Positions 1 to 7,354 of a stretch of 11,673 nt of DNA are shown one piece after another. Location of the stretch: positions 1 through 11,673 of the forward strand of contig JALVSO010000050.1 in NCBI GenBank assembly GCA_027024305.1, read 5' to 3'. Under the pieces are notes generated by a model that worked only from the letters and a program-made list of their open reading frames with translations, did not search any database and was not told the origin of the DNA. The position numbers and the translations under genes were made by a program. The stretch is from Candidatus Parcubacteria bacterium (GTDB taxonomy: Bacteria; Patescibacteriota; Minisyncoccia; Phycocordibacterales; GCA-2747955). The stretch's first letter is position 1, and the number at the start of each line of letters is the position of its first letter.

Positions 1-1
1 T

Positions 2-58
2 GAAAAGATTAGAAAGATTGATGAAGAAGGTTTGAGTAAATTACTGTCAAAGTTTTAA
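2..58 (+). CDS. 3' end of an upstream gene (partial, unknown)
   Basis: The frame starting at base 2 reads EKIRKIDEEGLSKLLSKF and ends at a TAA at 56-58. Only these 18 residues are in the window. The charged helix-like tail resembles the last helix of a BRCT domain, as at the end of NAD-dependent DNA ligase, but that is a weak guess and the piece is too short to assign. A hairpin follows about 20 bases downstream, which fits a gene end. The other forward frames in this stretch are interrupted or equally short, so the reading frame itself is only moderately supported. Confidence 0.45.
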   Translation, partial: EKIRKIDEEGLSKLLSKF

Positions 59-76
59 AATTATTAAGAAAAAACA

Positions 77-100
77 CCGGAAATTTTAGAAAATTTCGGG
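77..100. terminator. Hairpin after the upstream gene, possible bidirectional terminator
   Basis: CCGGAAATTTT and AAAATTTCGGG form an 11-position stem with one G/G mismatch and a very tight loop. On the plus strand the following bases (TATCATTCTTAT) are only moderately T-rich. On the minus strand the hairpin is followed by TGTTTTTTCTT, a better terminator tail. It may end the upstream gene or act in both directions. Its right arm is also part of a 15-base motif repeated at the other end of the window. Confidence 0.4.
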
Positions 101-200
101 TATCATTCTTATATTAGAATATACTGTTTATTCTTTTCGTGTTGGTTAAAAATATCAAAGAACCTCTGGAGAACTTTTTTCTAAAAGCCATTAAATTTGA

Positions 201-206
201 TATAAT
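201..206 (+). promoter_or_regulatory. gyrB -10 box
   Basis: A perfect TATAAT lies 32 bases before the gyrB ATG and is preceded by TTTGA, the same context as the tRNA-Thr promoter. At 17-base spacing the -35 region is only T-rich (TTTCTA) and does not match TTGACA. Transcription should start near 213, giving a leader of about 26 bases. Confidence 0.6.
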
Positions 207-238
207 TGAGGGCATAAATTACTAAATAAAAAAGATAG

Positions 239-2260
239 ATGACTAAAAAAGATAATTACGGAGCGGATGCCATTTCCGTTTTAGAGGGTTTGGAACCGGT
301 TAGAAAGAGGCCTGGAATGTATATCGGTTCCACGGGAACCGATGGGCTCCACACCATGGTTAGGGAGATTTTTGACAACTCTCGAGATGAGGCCATGGGA
401 GGTTATGCCGACCGGGTGGAGGTGGCTCTTCTACCGGGAGAGATTGTGCGAGTGGCCGACAACGGGCGAGGTATTCCGGTGGATAAACACAAGAAGACCG
501 GCCTCTCGGCTCTGGACACCATTATGACCACTCTCCACGCCGGAGGAAAATTCGGTGGGGAAGAATCCGGCTATAAAATTTCCGGAGGGCTCCATGGAGT
601 GGGGGCCTCGGTGGTTAACGCCCTTTCCGTTTGAACCAAGGCCGAAGTGCATCGGGAAGGTTATGTTTATGTGCAAGAATATTCTCGGGGAATTAAACAA
701 TATGATGTTAAGAAATTGAAAAGAAAAACCGACCAGCATGGAACCATCATTTCTTTTCAGTTTGACCCGGAAATTTTTAAAGATTTAAAAGGCTATTCCT
801 ATAAACGACTGGCAACCCATTTGCGAGGGCAGGCTTACTTGGTCAAGGGTTTAAGAATTACCATTTTGGATTTAAGAGATTTTGAAGGAGAAATACCAGA
901 AGACCAATACTGATTGGATGATTTGGCTCTGCCGGTGGTTTCGGAAACTTTCTATTTTGACTCCGGTCTTTTGGCTCTGGTCAGGTCTTTGAATAAACAT
1001 CAAAAGCCCGTTCATAAAAATATTTTTTATACCAAAAAACAAGTTAATGATTCCGGTGAGTCGGTGGAAGTGGCTTTCCAGTATGTTGATGATATTTCCA
1101 ATCGAATTTTTGCCTATGCCAATAATATTCCAAACCCGGAAGGAGGTTTTCACTTGACCGGATTTAAAACCGCTTTGACCCGGGTTATGAATAACTACGC
1201 CAAGAAAAACAATATTCTAAAAGAGAAAGATGAGAAGTTGCAGGGGGATGATTTGTTGGAGGGAATTACGGCGGTTATTTCCATTCATTTGACCGATCCT
1301 CAATTTGAAGGGCAGACCAAGACAAAATTGGGATCAACCGAGGCTAAGGGTATGGTAGACACGGTTTTTTCCGAGGCTTTGACGGAATTTTTAGAGGAAC
1401 ATCCCGATGATGCCAAGGCTATTTTGAAGAAAGCCATTATGTCTCAGAAAGCTCGTATGGCGGCCAAGTCGGCTCGGGATTCGGTTTTGAGAAAGGGAGC
1501 TTTGGAGGGATTGTCGTTGCCGGGAAAGTTAGCCGACTGTCAATCCAAGAAGGCCGAGGACTCCGAACTCTTTATTGTAGAGGGAGATTCCGCCGGTGGA
1601 TCGGCCAAGCAGGGAAGAGATAGAAAAACCCAGGCTATCTTGCCTCTGCGAGGTAAGGTCTTGAATGTGGAAAGAGCCCGCATTGATAAGATTTTAGCTT
1701 CCGAGCAGATCAGGAATGTTATCACGGCCCTGGGAACGGGAGTGGGAGAGATTTTTGATATCACTAAGTTAAGGTATCACAAAATTATTATCGCCACCGA
1801 TGCCGATGTGGATGGAGAACATATCACCACTTTGCTTCTAACTCTTTTCTATCGTTATTTCCGAGAGATTATTGAGGGGGGTTATCTCTATCTGGCCAAT
1901 CCACCATTGTATAAAATAATCAAGGGTAAGGATATGAGATATGCCTATTCCGATGAGGAGAAACTTAATATTTTGAAAGAGATGGGGGTAGATGAGGAAC
2001 CCGATGAAAGAGATGAGGATGGAGAACTGAAAACCAAGGCCGGCAAGATTAAGATTCAGAGATATAAGGGTCTGGGAGAAATGAACTTTGATGAGCTCTA
2101 TGAAACCACCATGAACCCGGAAAACAGAATTTTAAAGCAGGTGGATATTGACGATGCAGCCGCCGCCGATGCCATCTTTGATGTTTTGATGGGTGGCGAG
2201 GTCGGTCCCAGAAAGACCTTTATTATGGCCAACGCCAAGATGGCCGATATTGAACCATAA
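239..2260 (+). CDS. gyrB: DNA gyrase subunit B, with two in-frame TGA codons read as Trp
   Basis: ATPase subunit of DNA gyrase, which with GyrA introduces negative supercoils. The product is 673 residues if TGA at 632-634 (codon 132) and 911-913 (codon 225) is translated. The N-terminal GHKL ATPase is clear: DNSRDE at 46-51, ADNGRGIP near 73-80, GLHGVGASVVNAL just before codon 132, and the QTK loop at 359-361. The TOPRIM domain follows, with EGDSAGG from E448 and DADVDG at 521-526, and a C-terminal QRYKGLGEMN motif. The frame is uninterrupted apart from the two TGAs, and homology continues across both. At codon 132, after the ASVVNALS motif, Trp is common in GyrB proteins; codon 225 lies in a variable insertion. 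There are no TGG codons in this gene. The ATG at 239 is chosen because homology starts a few residues in; no convincing Shine-Dalgarno precedes it. The stop is TAA. Confidence 0.95.
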
Positions 2261-2295
2261 TTATCAACGGGTGAATAGAGCGGGAAGAATAATGG

Positions 2296-2332
2296 AAAAA
2301 ATTTGTGGAGATAGATATTTCCCAAATTTTTT
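2296..2332 (+). terminator. Hairpin downstream of gyrB
   Basis: AAAAAATTTG at 2296-2305 pairs perfectly with CAAATTTTTT at 2323-2332, with further partial pairing inside. The 3' arm supplies the T-run, and more T-rich sequence follows. It is probably a weak terminator or a 3'-end stabiliser upstream of the stronger terminator. Confidence 0.45.
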
Positions 2333-2352
2333 AGAGTTTTTTAACTATTCGT

Positions 2353-2384
2353 AAAAACACCTGGACGGACATCGGTGTTTTTTT
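2353..2384 (+). terminator. Rho-independent terminator after gyrB
   Basis: AAAAACACC at 2353-2361 pairs with GGTGTTTTT starting at 2374, a 9-bp stem with a 12-base loop, followed by extra Ts to 2384. It separates gyrB from atpA, so the two genes are transcribed independently. Confidence 0.8.
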
Positions 2385-2388
2385 GCGG

Positions 2389-2418
2389 TTAAAGTTTTTA
2401 ATGATTTTATGTTAAAAT
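2389..2418 (+). promoter_or_regulatory. atpA promoter (extended -10)
   Basis: TAAAAT at 2413-2418 is preceded by TGT, forming an extended -10. TTAAAG at 2389-2394 could serve as a -35 at 18-base spacing. The 11-base string ATGTTAAAATA recurs (first 10 to 11 bases) before the R-M genes at about 4109. Transcription would start near 2425, giving a leader of only about 16 bases before the ATG at 2441, with no Shine-Dalgarno. Confidence 0.5.
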
Positions 2419-2440
2419 AGCGACAATTAATTTTAGCAAA

Positions 2441-4003
2441 ATGTCAGATTTAATTTTAGAAAAAATAAAAAGAGAGATAGAGAATTTTTCTCTGGACGAT
2501 GCTTCGGTGGAGGATTTGGGAAGGGTCATTTCAGTGGCCGACGGAGTGGTGGAAATCGGAGGCTTGGATGATGTGATGGTTTCAGAGATGGTTTTGATTG
2601 AAACGGGAGAAGAAAAAAGTTTGGAAGAGGAAATAGATAACGCCGATGCTTCCCGGGTGGTTGCTTTGGTTTTGAATATTGAAAGTGATTCCGTTAAGGC
2701 GGTGGTTCTTGGTTCCGAAGGAGAAATTCGGGAAGGGGCCGAGGTTGTTAAAACCGGGAAAATTCTTTCGGTGCCGGTTTCCGAAAAAAATATCGGAAGA
2801 GTTGTTGATGCTTTGGGTAATCCCATTGATGGTAAGGGAGCCATTGAAAAAGATAGGGAGATGTTTTTGGAAAGGGAGGTTTACGGGGTGATGGACCGAT
2901 CTCCGGTCAATGAGCCTTTACAGACCGGAATTAAAGCCATTGATTCCATGATCCCCATCGGTCGTGGCCAGAGGGAGTTGATAATCGGTGATCGTGGAAC
3001 GGGAAAAACCACCATCGCCATTGATACCATTTTAAATCAAAATAACGAACCAAAAGAAAAAAGACCGATTTGTATTTATGTTTCCATCGGTCAAAAGGAT
3101 TCCAAAACCGCTAAAATCATCGCCGACATGGAAGCCAAGGGGGCCATGGAATACACCATCGTGGTTTCGGCCGGAGCTTCCGCTCCCGCAGCCATGCAAT
3201 ATTTAGCTCCTTTTGCCGGAGTGGCCATGGGGGAATATTTTATGGAACAGGGTAAAGATGTTTTGATTGTCTATGATGATTTGTCAAAGCATGCCGTAGC
3301 CTATCGTCAAATGTCTTTGATTTTGCGAAGACCGCCGGGAAGGGAGGCCTATCCGGGAGATGTTTTCTACCTTCACTCACGCCTTTTGGAGAGGTCGGCC
3401 AAGGTTAATGAAAAACTGGGAGGAGGTTCCATTACCGCTCTGCCCATCATTGAGACCCAGGAAGGTGATGTTTCAGCCTACATTCCAACCAATGTTATTT
3501 CCATTACCGACGGTCAAATCTTTCTTGACCTAAATCTCTTTAACAAGGGAGTTAGACCGGCCGTGGACGTGGGGCTTTCCGTTTCCCGTGTGGGTTCGGC
3601 GGCCCAGACCAAGGCCATGAAGGGGGTTTCCGGTCCGGTGAAATTGCAGTTGGCCCAATACCGGGAGTTGGAGGCCTTTATGCAATTTTCTTCCGACCTG
3701 GATCCGGCCACCAAGGAAAGAATGGATCTTTCGGCCAAGGTGGTGGAAGCTTTGAAACAGAAAAACAATTCACCGCTGCCTTTTGAGAAACAAACCATTT
3801 CTCTTTATTTTGCAACCAATAAGGAATTTGTTAAGGATTTGGAATTGGAGCAAATTCAAGAGGTTGAGGAGAAGTTACTGGAAGCTCTGGAAAATGAAAA
3901 ACCGGAACTGCTTCAAGAAATCAGAGAAAGCCGAAAATTTGAAAATCAGGAAAAGGTTAAAGAATTCATTTTGGATTTTGTGGGAAATTATACTAAGAAA
4001 TAA
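2441..4003 (+). CDS. atpA: F-type ATP synthase subunit alpha
   Basis: Non-catalytic nucleotide-binding alpha subunit of the F1 sector of membrane ATP synthase, 520 residues, close to the family's usual 500-515. The N-terminal beta-barrel includes GRVISVADGVVEIGGL. The Walker A motif GDRGTGKT is at 183-190, after the typical IDSMIPIGRGQRELI. Further family signatures are YRQMSLILRRPPGREAYPGD, and SVSRVGSAAQTK with the arginine finger at R383. The C-terminal helical domain runs to the end. No tryptophan or in-frame TGA occurs. The gene has its own promoter and its TAA lies inside a terminator stem, so it appears to be a single-gene transcript. No atpG, atpD or atpH is adjacent, unlike the usual atpBEFHAGDC order. 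It is alpha rather than beta because of the SVSRVG signature and the N-terminal region. Confidence 0.96.
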   Translation: MSDLILEKIKREIENFSLDDASVEDLGRVISVADGVVEIGGLDDVMVSEMVLIETGEEKSLEEEIDNADASRVVALVLNIESDSVKAVVLGSEGEIREGAEVVKTGKILSVPVSEKNIGRVVDALGNPIDGKGAIEKDREMFLEREVYGVMDRSPVNEPLQTGIKAIDSMIPIGRGQRELIIGDRGTGKTTIAIDTILNQNNEPKEKRPICIYVSIGQKDSKTAKIIADMEAKGAMEYTIVVSAGASAPAAMQYLAPFAGVAMGEYFMEQGKDVLIVYDDLSKHAVAYRQMSLILRRPPGREAYPGDVFYLHSRLLERSAKVNEKLGGGSITALPIIETQEGDVSAYIPTNVISITDGQIFLDLNLFNKGVRPAVDVGLSVSRVGSAAQTKAMKGVSGPVKLQLAQYRELEAFMQFSSDLDPATKERMDLSAKVVEALKQKNNSPLPFEKQTISLYFATNKEFVKDLELEQIQEVEEKLLEALENEKPELLQEIRESRKFENQEKVKEFILDFVGNYTKK

Positions 4004-4026
4004 CCCTCTGTATAGAGGGTTTTTTA
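4002..4026 (+). terminator. Terminator overlapping the atpA stop codon
   Basis: AACCCTCT at 4002-4009 pairs perfectly with AGAGGGTT at 4014-4021 around a GTAT loop, followed by a T-run. The stem begins inside the TAA stop of atpA, so read-through into the R-M block should be low. Confidence 0.9.
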
Positions 4027-4091
4027 TTATTAAAGTTATGTAGTTATTTTAGAACCTATTGGAGGGAGTAATTAATTGTTAATAAAAAACT

Positions 4092-4118
4092 TATAATTAT
4101 TTTGAAAGATGTTAAAAT
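4092..4118 (+). promoter_or_regulatory. Promoter region of the restriction-modification genes
   Basis: Two candidate -10 boxes are visible: TATAAT at 4092-4097, and TAAAAT at 4113-4118 preceded by TGT (extended -10). The second lies 20 bases before the ATG at 4139 and repeats the atpA promoter's -10 region. No clear -35 is seen for either, and no Shine-Dalgarno lies directly before the ATG. Confidence 0.45.
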
Positions 4119-4138
4119 AATTTTAATTACATTTAATT

Positions 4139-6001
4139 ATGGCAAACGAAAGAAAAACCGAGATAATCACAAGGCAACATTTTGAACAATTTTTGGATCA
4201 AATTGAAATTGAAGAACAAAGATCTGACAACCCAAAAATTGATAAGTTACTAAAATCTGCCTCAAAAAAAGGAAACGGAAAAGGTTATCCTGAATTTTTA
4301 ATTACTTACAAAACAAATCCTGATTTAATTATTGTAATTGAGTGTAAAGCAGATATCAGAAAACACGAAAGCGAAGATAGAGATAAATATTCTGAATTTG
4401 CTGTTGATGGAGCTTTACTTTACGCTTCATATTTATCAAAAGGTTTTGATGTATTAGCTATTGCAATAAGTGGAGAAACAAAAAGAGAATTAAAAGTTTC
4501 TCATTTTCTACATTTGAAAGGAGAGAAAAAAGCAACTTCTATTTTTGGAGATAAACTTTTATCTGCTGATGATTACCTAAAAGGATATTTAAGAAGCCCT
4601 GAAAAATTTAGACAAGATTACAATACTCTTTTAGATTTTACGAGAGAGTTAAACGATAAACTTCACACTTACAAAATTCTGGAAAGTCAAAGAAGTTTGC
4701 TCATAAGTTCAATTTTAATTGCACTTGAAAATGATGCTTTTAAGAGATCTTACGCTTCACATAAAAAACCAGAAAATTTAGCAGATGCGCTTGTAAAAAC
4801 AGTTTCTGACGAATTGGAAAGTGCAAATATCACAGGAAAGAAGTTAAAAAATCTTAATATTCAATTTAGTTTTATTAAAACAGATACTTCTTTATCTAAG
4901 AAAGATAAAGTTTTAAAAGAAATTATTGATGAGATTGACGAGAATATCAATCAATTTATTAAAACTCATAGATATTTTGATGTTTTAGGGCAACTTTATA
5001 TTGAATTTTTAAGATATGCGAATAGTGATAAAGGACTTGGAATAGTTTTAACCCCTCCGCATATTACAGAACTTTTTGCAGACTTGGCACAAGTAAATAA
5101 AAATTCTATTGCTTACGATAATTGTACTGGAACTGGTGGGTTTTTAATTAGTGCAATGAAAAAAATGATTGTAGATGCAAAAGGTGATGAAACAAAAATA
5201 AAAGAAATAAAATCTAAGCAACTCATTGGTGTTGAATACCAAGCACATATCTTTGCTTTAGCAGTTTCCAATATGTACATTCATCAAGACGGAAAAACAA
5301 ACATTATGAATGGTAGTTGTTTTGATGAAGAAATTATAAAAGAAGTTAAAGCAAAAAAACCGACTGTTGGTTTTTTAAATCCACCTTATAAATCAAACAA
5401 AAAAACCGATACCGACGAACTAGAATTTATTTTAAATAATTTAGATTGTTTGGTTGATGGCGGAACTTGTGTTGCTATCGTGCCAATGCAAAGTGCCTTA
5501 GCGACAAAAGGGAAAGTTTATGAATTAAAGAAAAAACTTTTAGAAAAACATACTCTTGAAGCAGTTTTGTCAATGCCCGATGAATTGTTTTTTAATTCAA
5601 AAGTTGGTGTTGTTTCTTGTATTATGGTTTTTACGGCTCATAAGCCACACCCTAAAAACAAAGAAACATTTTTTGGATATTACAAAGATGACGGTTTTGT
5701 AAAAAGAAAAGGGAAAGGAAGAATTGATGCTTATGGTAAATGGGAAGTATTAGACAAAGAAGAAAATTTAATCGGTGGAATAAAATACAAATGGTTATCT
5801 AATTTTATTAACAGAAAAAACGAAGCTGGTTTCAGTGTAAACAAGCAAGTAACGGCTGATATGGAGTGGGCGGCTGAGGCTTATATGGAAACAGATTATT
5901 CCAAGCTAGACGATAGAGATTTTGAAGATACAGTTTTGGAGTATGTTACTTTCCTGCATGGGAATAGACTTTTTAATAAATCACAAAATCATGAAGGTTA
6001 A
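4139..6001 (+). CDS. BcgI-like restriction endonuclease/DNA adenine methyltransferase fusion (RM subunit)
   Basis: A 620-residue protein combining DNA cleavage and methylation. The N-terminal part has a PD-(D/E)xK nuclease pattern: PEF with E52, then DLIIVIECKAD with E68-x-K70. A helical linker runs to about residue 280. The gamma-type N6-adenine methyltransferase domain follows, with LTPPHI (motif X), DNCTGTGGFL at 327-336 (SAM-binding motif I) and NPPY at 414-417 (catalytic motif IV). This order, the size (BcgI A is about 637 residues) and a separate specificity gene downstream match Type IIB BcgI-like systems rather than classical HsdM, which lacks a nuclease. Its three tryptophans are all TGG. 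Base composition is more AT-rich than gyrB, atpA or alaS, and Ala is mostly GCA/GCT rather than GCC, suggesting transfer. The 3' end overlaps the next gene by 11 bases. The target sequence cannot be read from the protein. Confidence 0.88.
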   Translation: MANERKTEIITRQHFEQFLDQIEIEEQRSDNPKIDKLLKSASKKGNGKGYPEFLITYKTNPDLIIVIECKADIRKHESEDRDKYSEFAVDGALLYASYLSKGFDVLAIAISGETKRELKVSHFLHLKGEKKATSIFGDKLLSADDYLKGYLRSPEKFRQDYNTLLDFTRELNDKLHTYKILESQRSLLISSILIALENDAFKRSYASHKKPENLADALVKTVSDELESANITGKKLKNLNIQFSFIKTDTSLSKKDKVLKEIIDEIDENINQFIKTHRYFDVLGQLYIEFLRYANSDKGLGIVLTPPHITELFADLAQVNKNSIAYDNCTGTGGFLISAMKKMIVDAKGDETKIKEIKSKQLIGVEYQAHIFALAVSNMYIHQDGKTNIMNGSCFDEEIIKEVKAKKPTVGFLNPPYKSNKKTDTDELEFILNNLDCLVDGGTCVAIVPMQSALATKGKVYELKKKLLEKHTLEAVLSMPDELFFNSKVGVVSCIMVFTAHKPHPKNKETFFGYYKDDGFVKRKGKGRIDAYGKWEVLDKEENLIGGIKYKWLSNFINRKNEAGFSVNKQVTADMEWAAEAYMETDYSKLDDRDFEDTVLEYVTFLHGNRLFNKSQNHEG

Positions 6002-6203
6002 AGAAAAAATTTATTTGGCAAAATTAAGAGATGATTATGGTCCAGGCATTGATGATTGGGCAATAGTAACTCTAAAAGTCACAATAGGGGAAAAGGATAT
6101 TTATTTTGTAAGAAATGAAAATGGAGTTGCTGCTTGGCATTGTGGAAGTCTGCCTAAAAATGACCATAGAATTTTAGAAATAAAACCATATGAAAATGAA
6201 TAA
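5991..6203 (+). CDS. Small unknown protein inside the R-M operon (70 aa)
   Basis: I do not recognise this protein. It reads from an ATG at 5991 to TAA at 6201-6203. It overlaps the end of the nuclease-methyltransferase gene by 11 bases and the start of the specificity gene by 14 bases, so the three genes look translationally coupled. The sequence alternates short beta-like stretches (KIYLAKL, WAIVTLKVTI, DIYFVRN) with polar turns and contains an AAWHCG motif. It has no signal peptide and no membrane segment. Both tryptophans are TGG. Overlap on both sides argues that it is real. Roles as a modulator, a chaperone for the subunit complex or an unrelated passenger are all inference. The same frame is open upstream to 5922, but that part lies fully within the methyltransferase gene. 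Confidence 0.65.
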   Translation: MKVKEKIYLAKLRDDYGPGIDDWAIVTLKVTIGEKDIYFVRNENGVAAWHCGSLPKNDHRILEIKPYENE

Positions 6204-7164
6204 TTTAGTAAAAATCTCAGATTTATTTGATATCGTATATGGTGTTAATTTAGAGTTAGTTAATTTAACGCAATGCAAGAGTACAGATAAACATGCTATT
6301 CCTTTTGTTTCTCGTACAGAAAAAAATAATGGGGTTTCTGCCTATGTTGAAGAAGAGTTAGATATTGATCCAAATCCTGCACACACAATATCGGTTGCTG
6401 GTGGTGGTTCTGTTTTGTCTACTTTTTATCAACCATTACCTTATTATAGCGGTCGTGATTTATATGTACTCATACCAAAGAAGAAAATGAGTGTAGTTGA
6501 AATGCTATTTTATACCAAATGTATTAGTGCAAATAAATACAAATATAATTATGGAAGACAAGCAAATAAAACTTTGAAGAATCTTTTAATACCAAAAGAG
6601 ATACCAAGTGAATTAAAAAAACATCTTAAAAATTATTACAAAGAGCAATTAAAAAATATTTCTGAGAAAGCGCTTATAAATAAAAAAATAGATTTGGAAG
6701 TTTCTAAATGGAAAAAATTTAATCTGACGGAATTATTTGAAATAAAAGGAAGCAAAACGACCCCAGTATTAGAATTAGAGGAATATGGAAAAGGAAAATA
6801 TCCATATGTTACAACACAAGCAACTAATAATGGTATTGAAGGTTTTTATGATTTTTATTCTGAAGATGGAAACGTGATAACGGCAGACAGTGCAGTTTTG
6901 GGATATTGTGCCTATCAAGAATTACCATTTTCTGCAAGTGATCATGTAGAAAAACTTATTCCAAAATTTGAAATGAATAAATATATCGCAATGTTTTTAG
7001 TTACAATCCTTAACTTAGAACAATACAGATATAATTATGGTAGGAAGTGTAGTCAAACAAGAATGAAAGAAATAAGTGTTAAATTGCCAGAAAAAAATGG
7101 AGAACCTGATTTTGATTTTATGGAAAATTACATAAAATCATTATCTTATTCTTTAAGTTTATAA
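6190..7164 (+). CDS. BcgI-like specificity (S) subunit with two target-recognition domains
   Basis: DNA-recognition subunit, 324 residues, close to the roughly 341 of BcgI B. It has two similar halves, each a target-recognition domain. The first opens with LVKISDLFDIVYG and ends around YNYGRQANKTLKNLLIPKE (YNYGR at 119-123). The second opens with KWKKFNLTELFEIKGSKT and ends around YNYGRKCSQTRMKEISVKLP (YNYGR at 281-285). A Lys/Glu-rich helical linker (about 137-180) separates them, as expected for the spacer helix that sets the distance between the two half-sites. The single tryptophan is TGG. The start at 6190 (MKMNN) could equally be the ATG at 6196. The gene ends with TAA just before a perfect terminator. 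The two halves are diverged, consistent with an asymmetric bipartite target. Confidence 0.85.
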   Translation: MKMNNLVKISDLFDIVYGVNLELVNLTQCKSTDKHAIPFVSRTEKNNGVSAYVEEELDIDPNPAHTISVAGGGSVLSTFYQPLPYYSGRDLYVLIPKKKMSVVEMLFYTKCISANKYKYNYGRQANKTLKNLLIPKEIPSELKKHLKNYYKEQLKNISEKALINKKIDLEVSKWKKFNLTELFEIKGSKTTPVLELEEYGKGKYPYVTTQATNNGIEGFYDFYSEDGNVITADSAVLGYCAYQELPFSASDHVEKLIPKFEMNKYIAMFLVTILNLEQYRYNYGRKCSQTRMKEISVKLPEKNGEPDFDFMENYIKSLSYSLSL

Positions 7165-7174
7165 TATGATTAAC

Positions 7175-7198
7175 AAAAAATCCCGAAAGGGATTTTTT
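7175..7198 (+). terminator. Terminator closing the R-M operon
   Basis: AAAAAATCCC and GGGATTTTTT form a perfect 10-bp stem around a stable GAAA tetraloop. It lies 11 bases after the specificity-gene stop, and the A and T runs make it usable in both directions. Confidence 0.92.
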
Positions 7199-7249
7199 GA
7201 TTTATAAAATAATAACAAAATCTTTTATAAGGGTAGTTGTACCTGATTA

Positions 7250-7287
7250 TTATCACATGATTTTCCATATGGAGGATTATGTGATAA
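7250..7287. repeat. Long hairpin between the R-M block and alaS
   Basis: TTATCACAT at 7250-7258 and ATGTGATAA at 7279-7287 are perfect inverted arms. The inner arms GATTTTCC and GGAGGATT also pair when G-U pairs are allowed, giving a continuous stem of 17 pairs with an ATAT loop. No T-run follows, so it is not a terminator. It lies about 55 bases before the alaS -10 box and could be an operator, a processing signal or a remnant from the R-M insertion. Confidence 0.6.
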
Positions 7288-7342
7288 ATGCTTTAGTTTT
7301 AACTTTTTTAAGTTTTTATATTTTTTTCAGTTTTAAATCTGC

Positions 7343-7348
7343 TATAAT
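7343..7348 (+). promoter_or_regulatory. alaS -10 box, predicted leaderless start
   Basis: TATAAT ends six bases before the alaS ATG at 7355, so transcription should begin at or within a base or two of the A of the start codon. No -35 consensus is seen upstream, only a T-rich stretch. There is no room for a Shine-Dalgarno. Confidence 0.7.
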
Positions 7349-7354
7349 ATTCAA

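Noticed and set aside
632..913. TGA codons in gyrB as selenocysteine sites or as pseudogene stops
   Set aside because: GyrB is not a selenoprotein family. The frame and homology continue unchanged across both TGAs, and alaS shows the same pattern at Trp-like positions, so reassignment explains all five at once.
4061..4095. GGAGGGAG followed by a TTG-initiated six-codon frame before the R-M genes
   Set aside because: The possible peptide is tiny, uses a non-ATG start, and Shine-Dalgarno sites are not otherwise used here; a chance G-rich string is more likely.
7229..7246. T-box-like AAGGGTAGTTGTACC upstream of alaS
   Set aside because: It lacks the UGG bulge and GCG end of the T-box, has no specifier stem-loop or terminator alternative, and the alaS -10 box predicts a leaderless transcript starting downstream of it.
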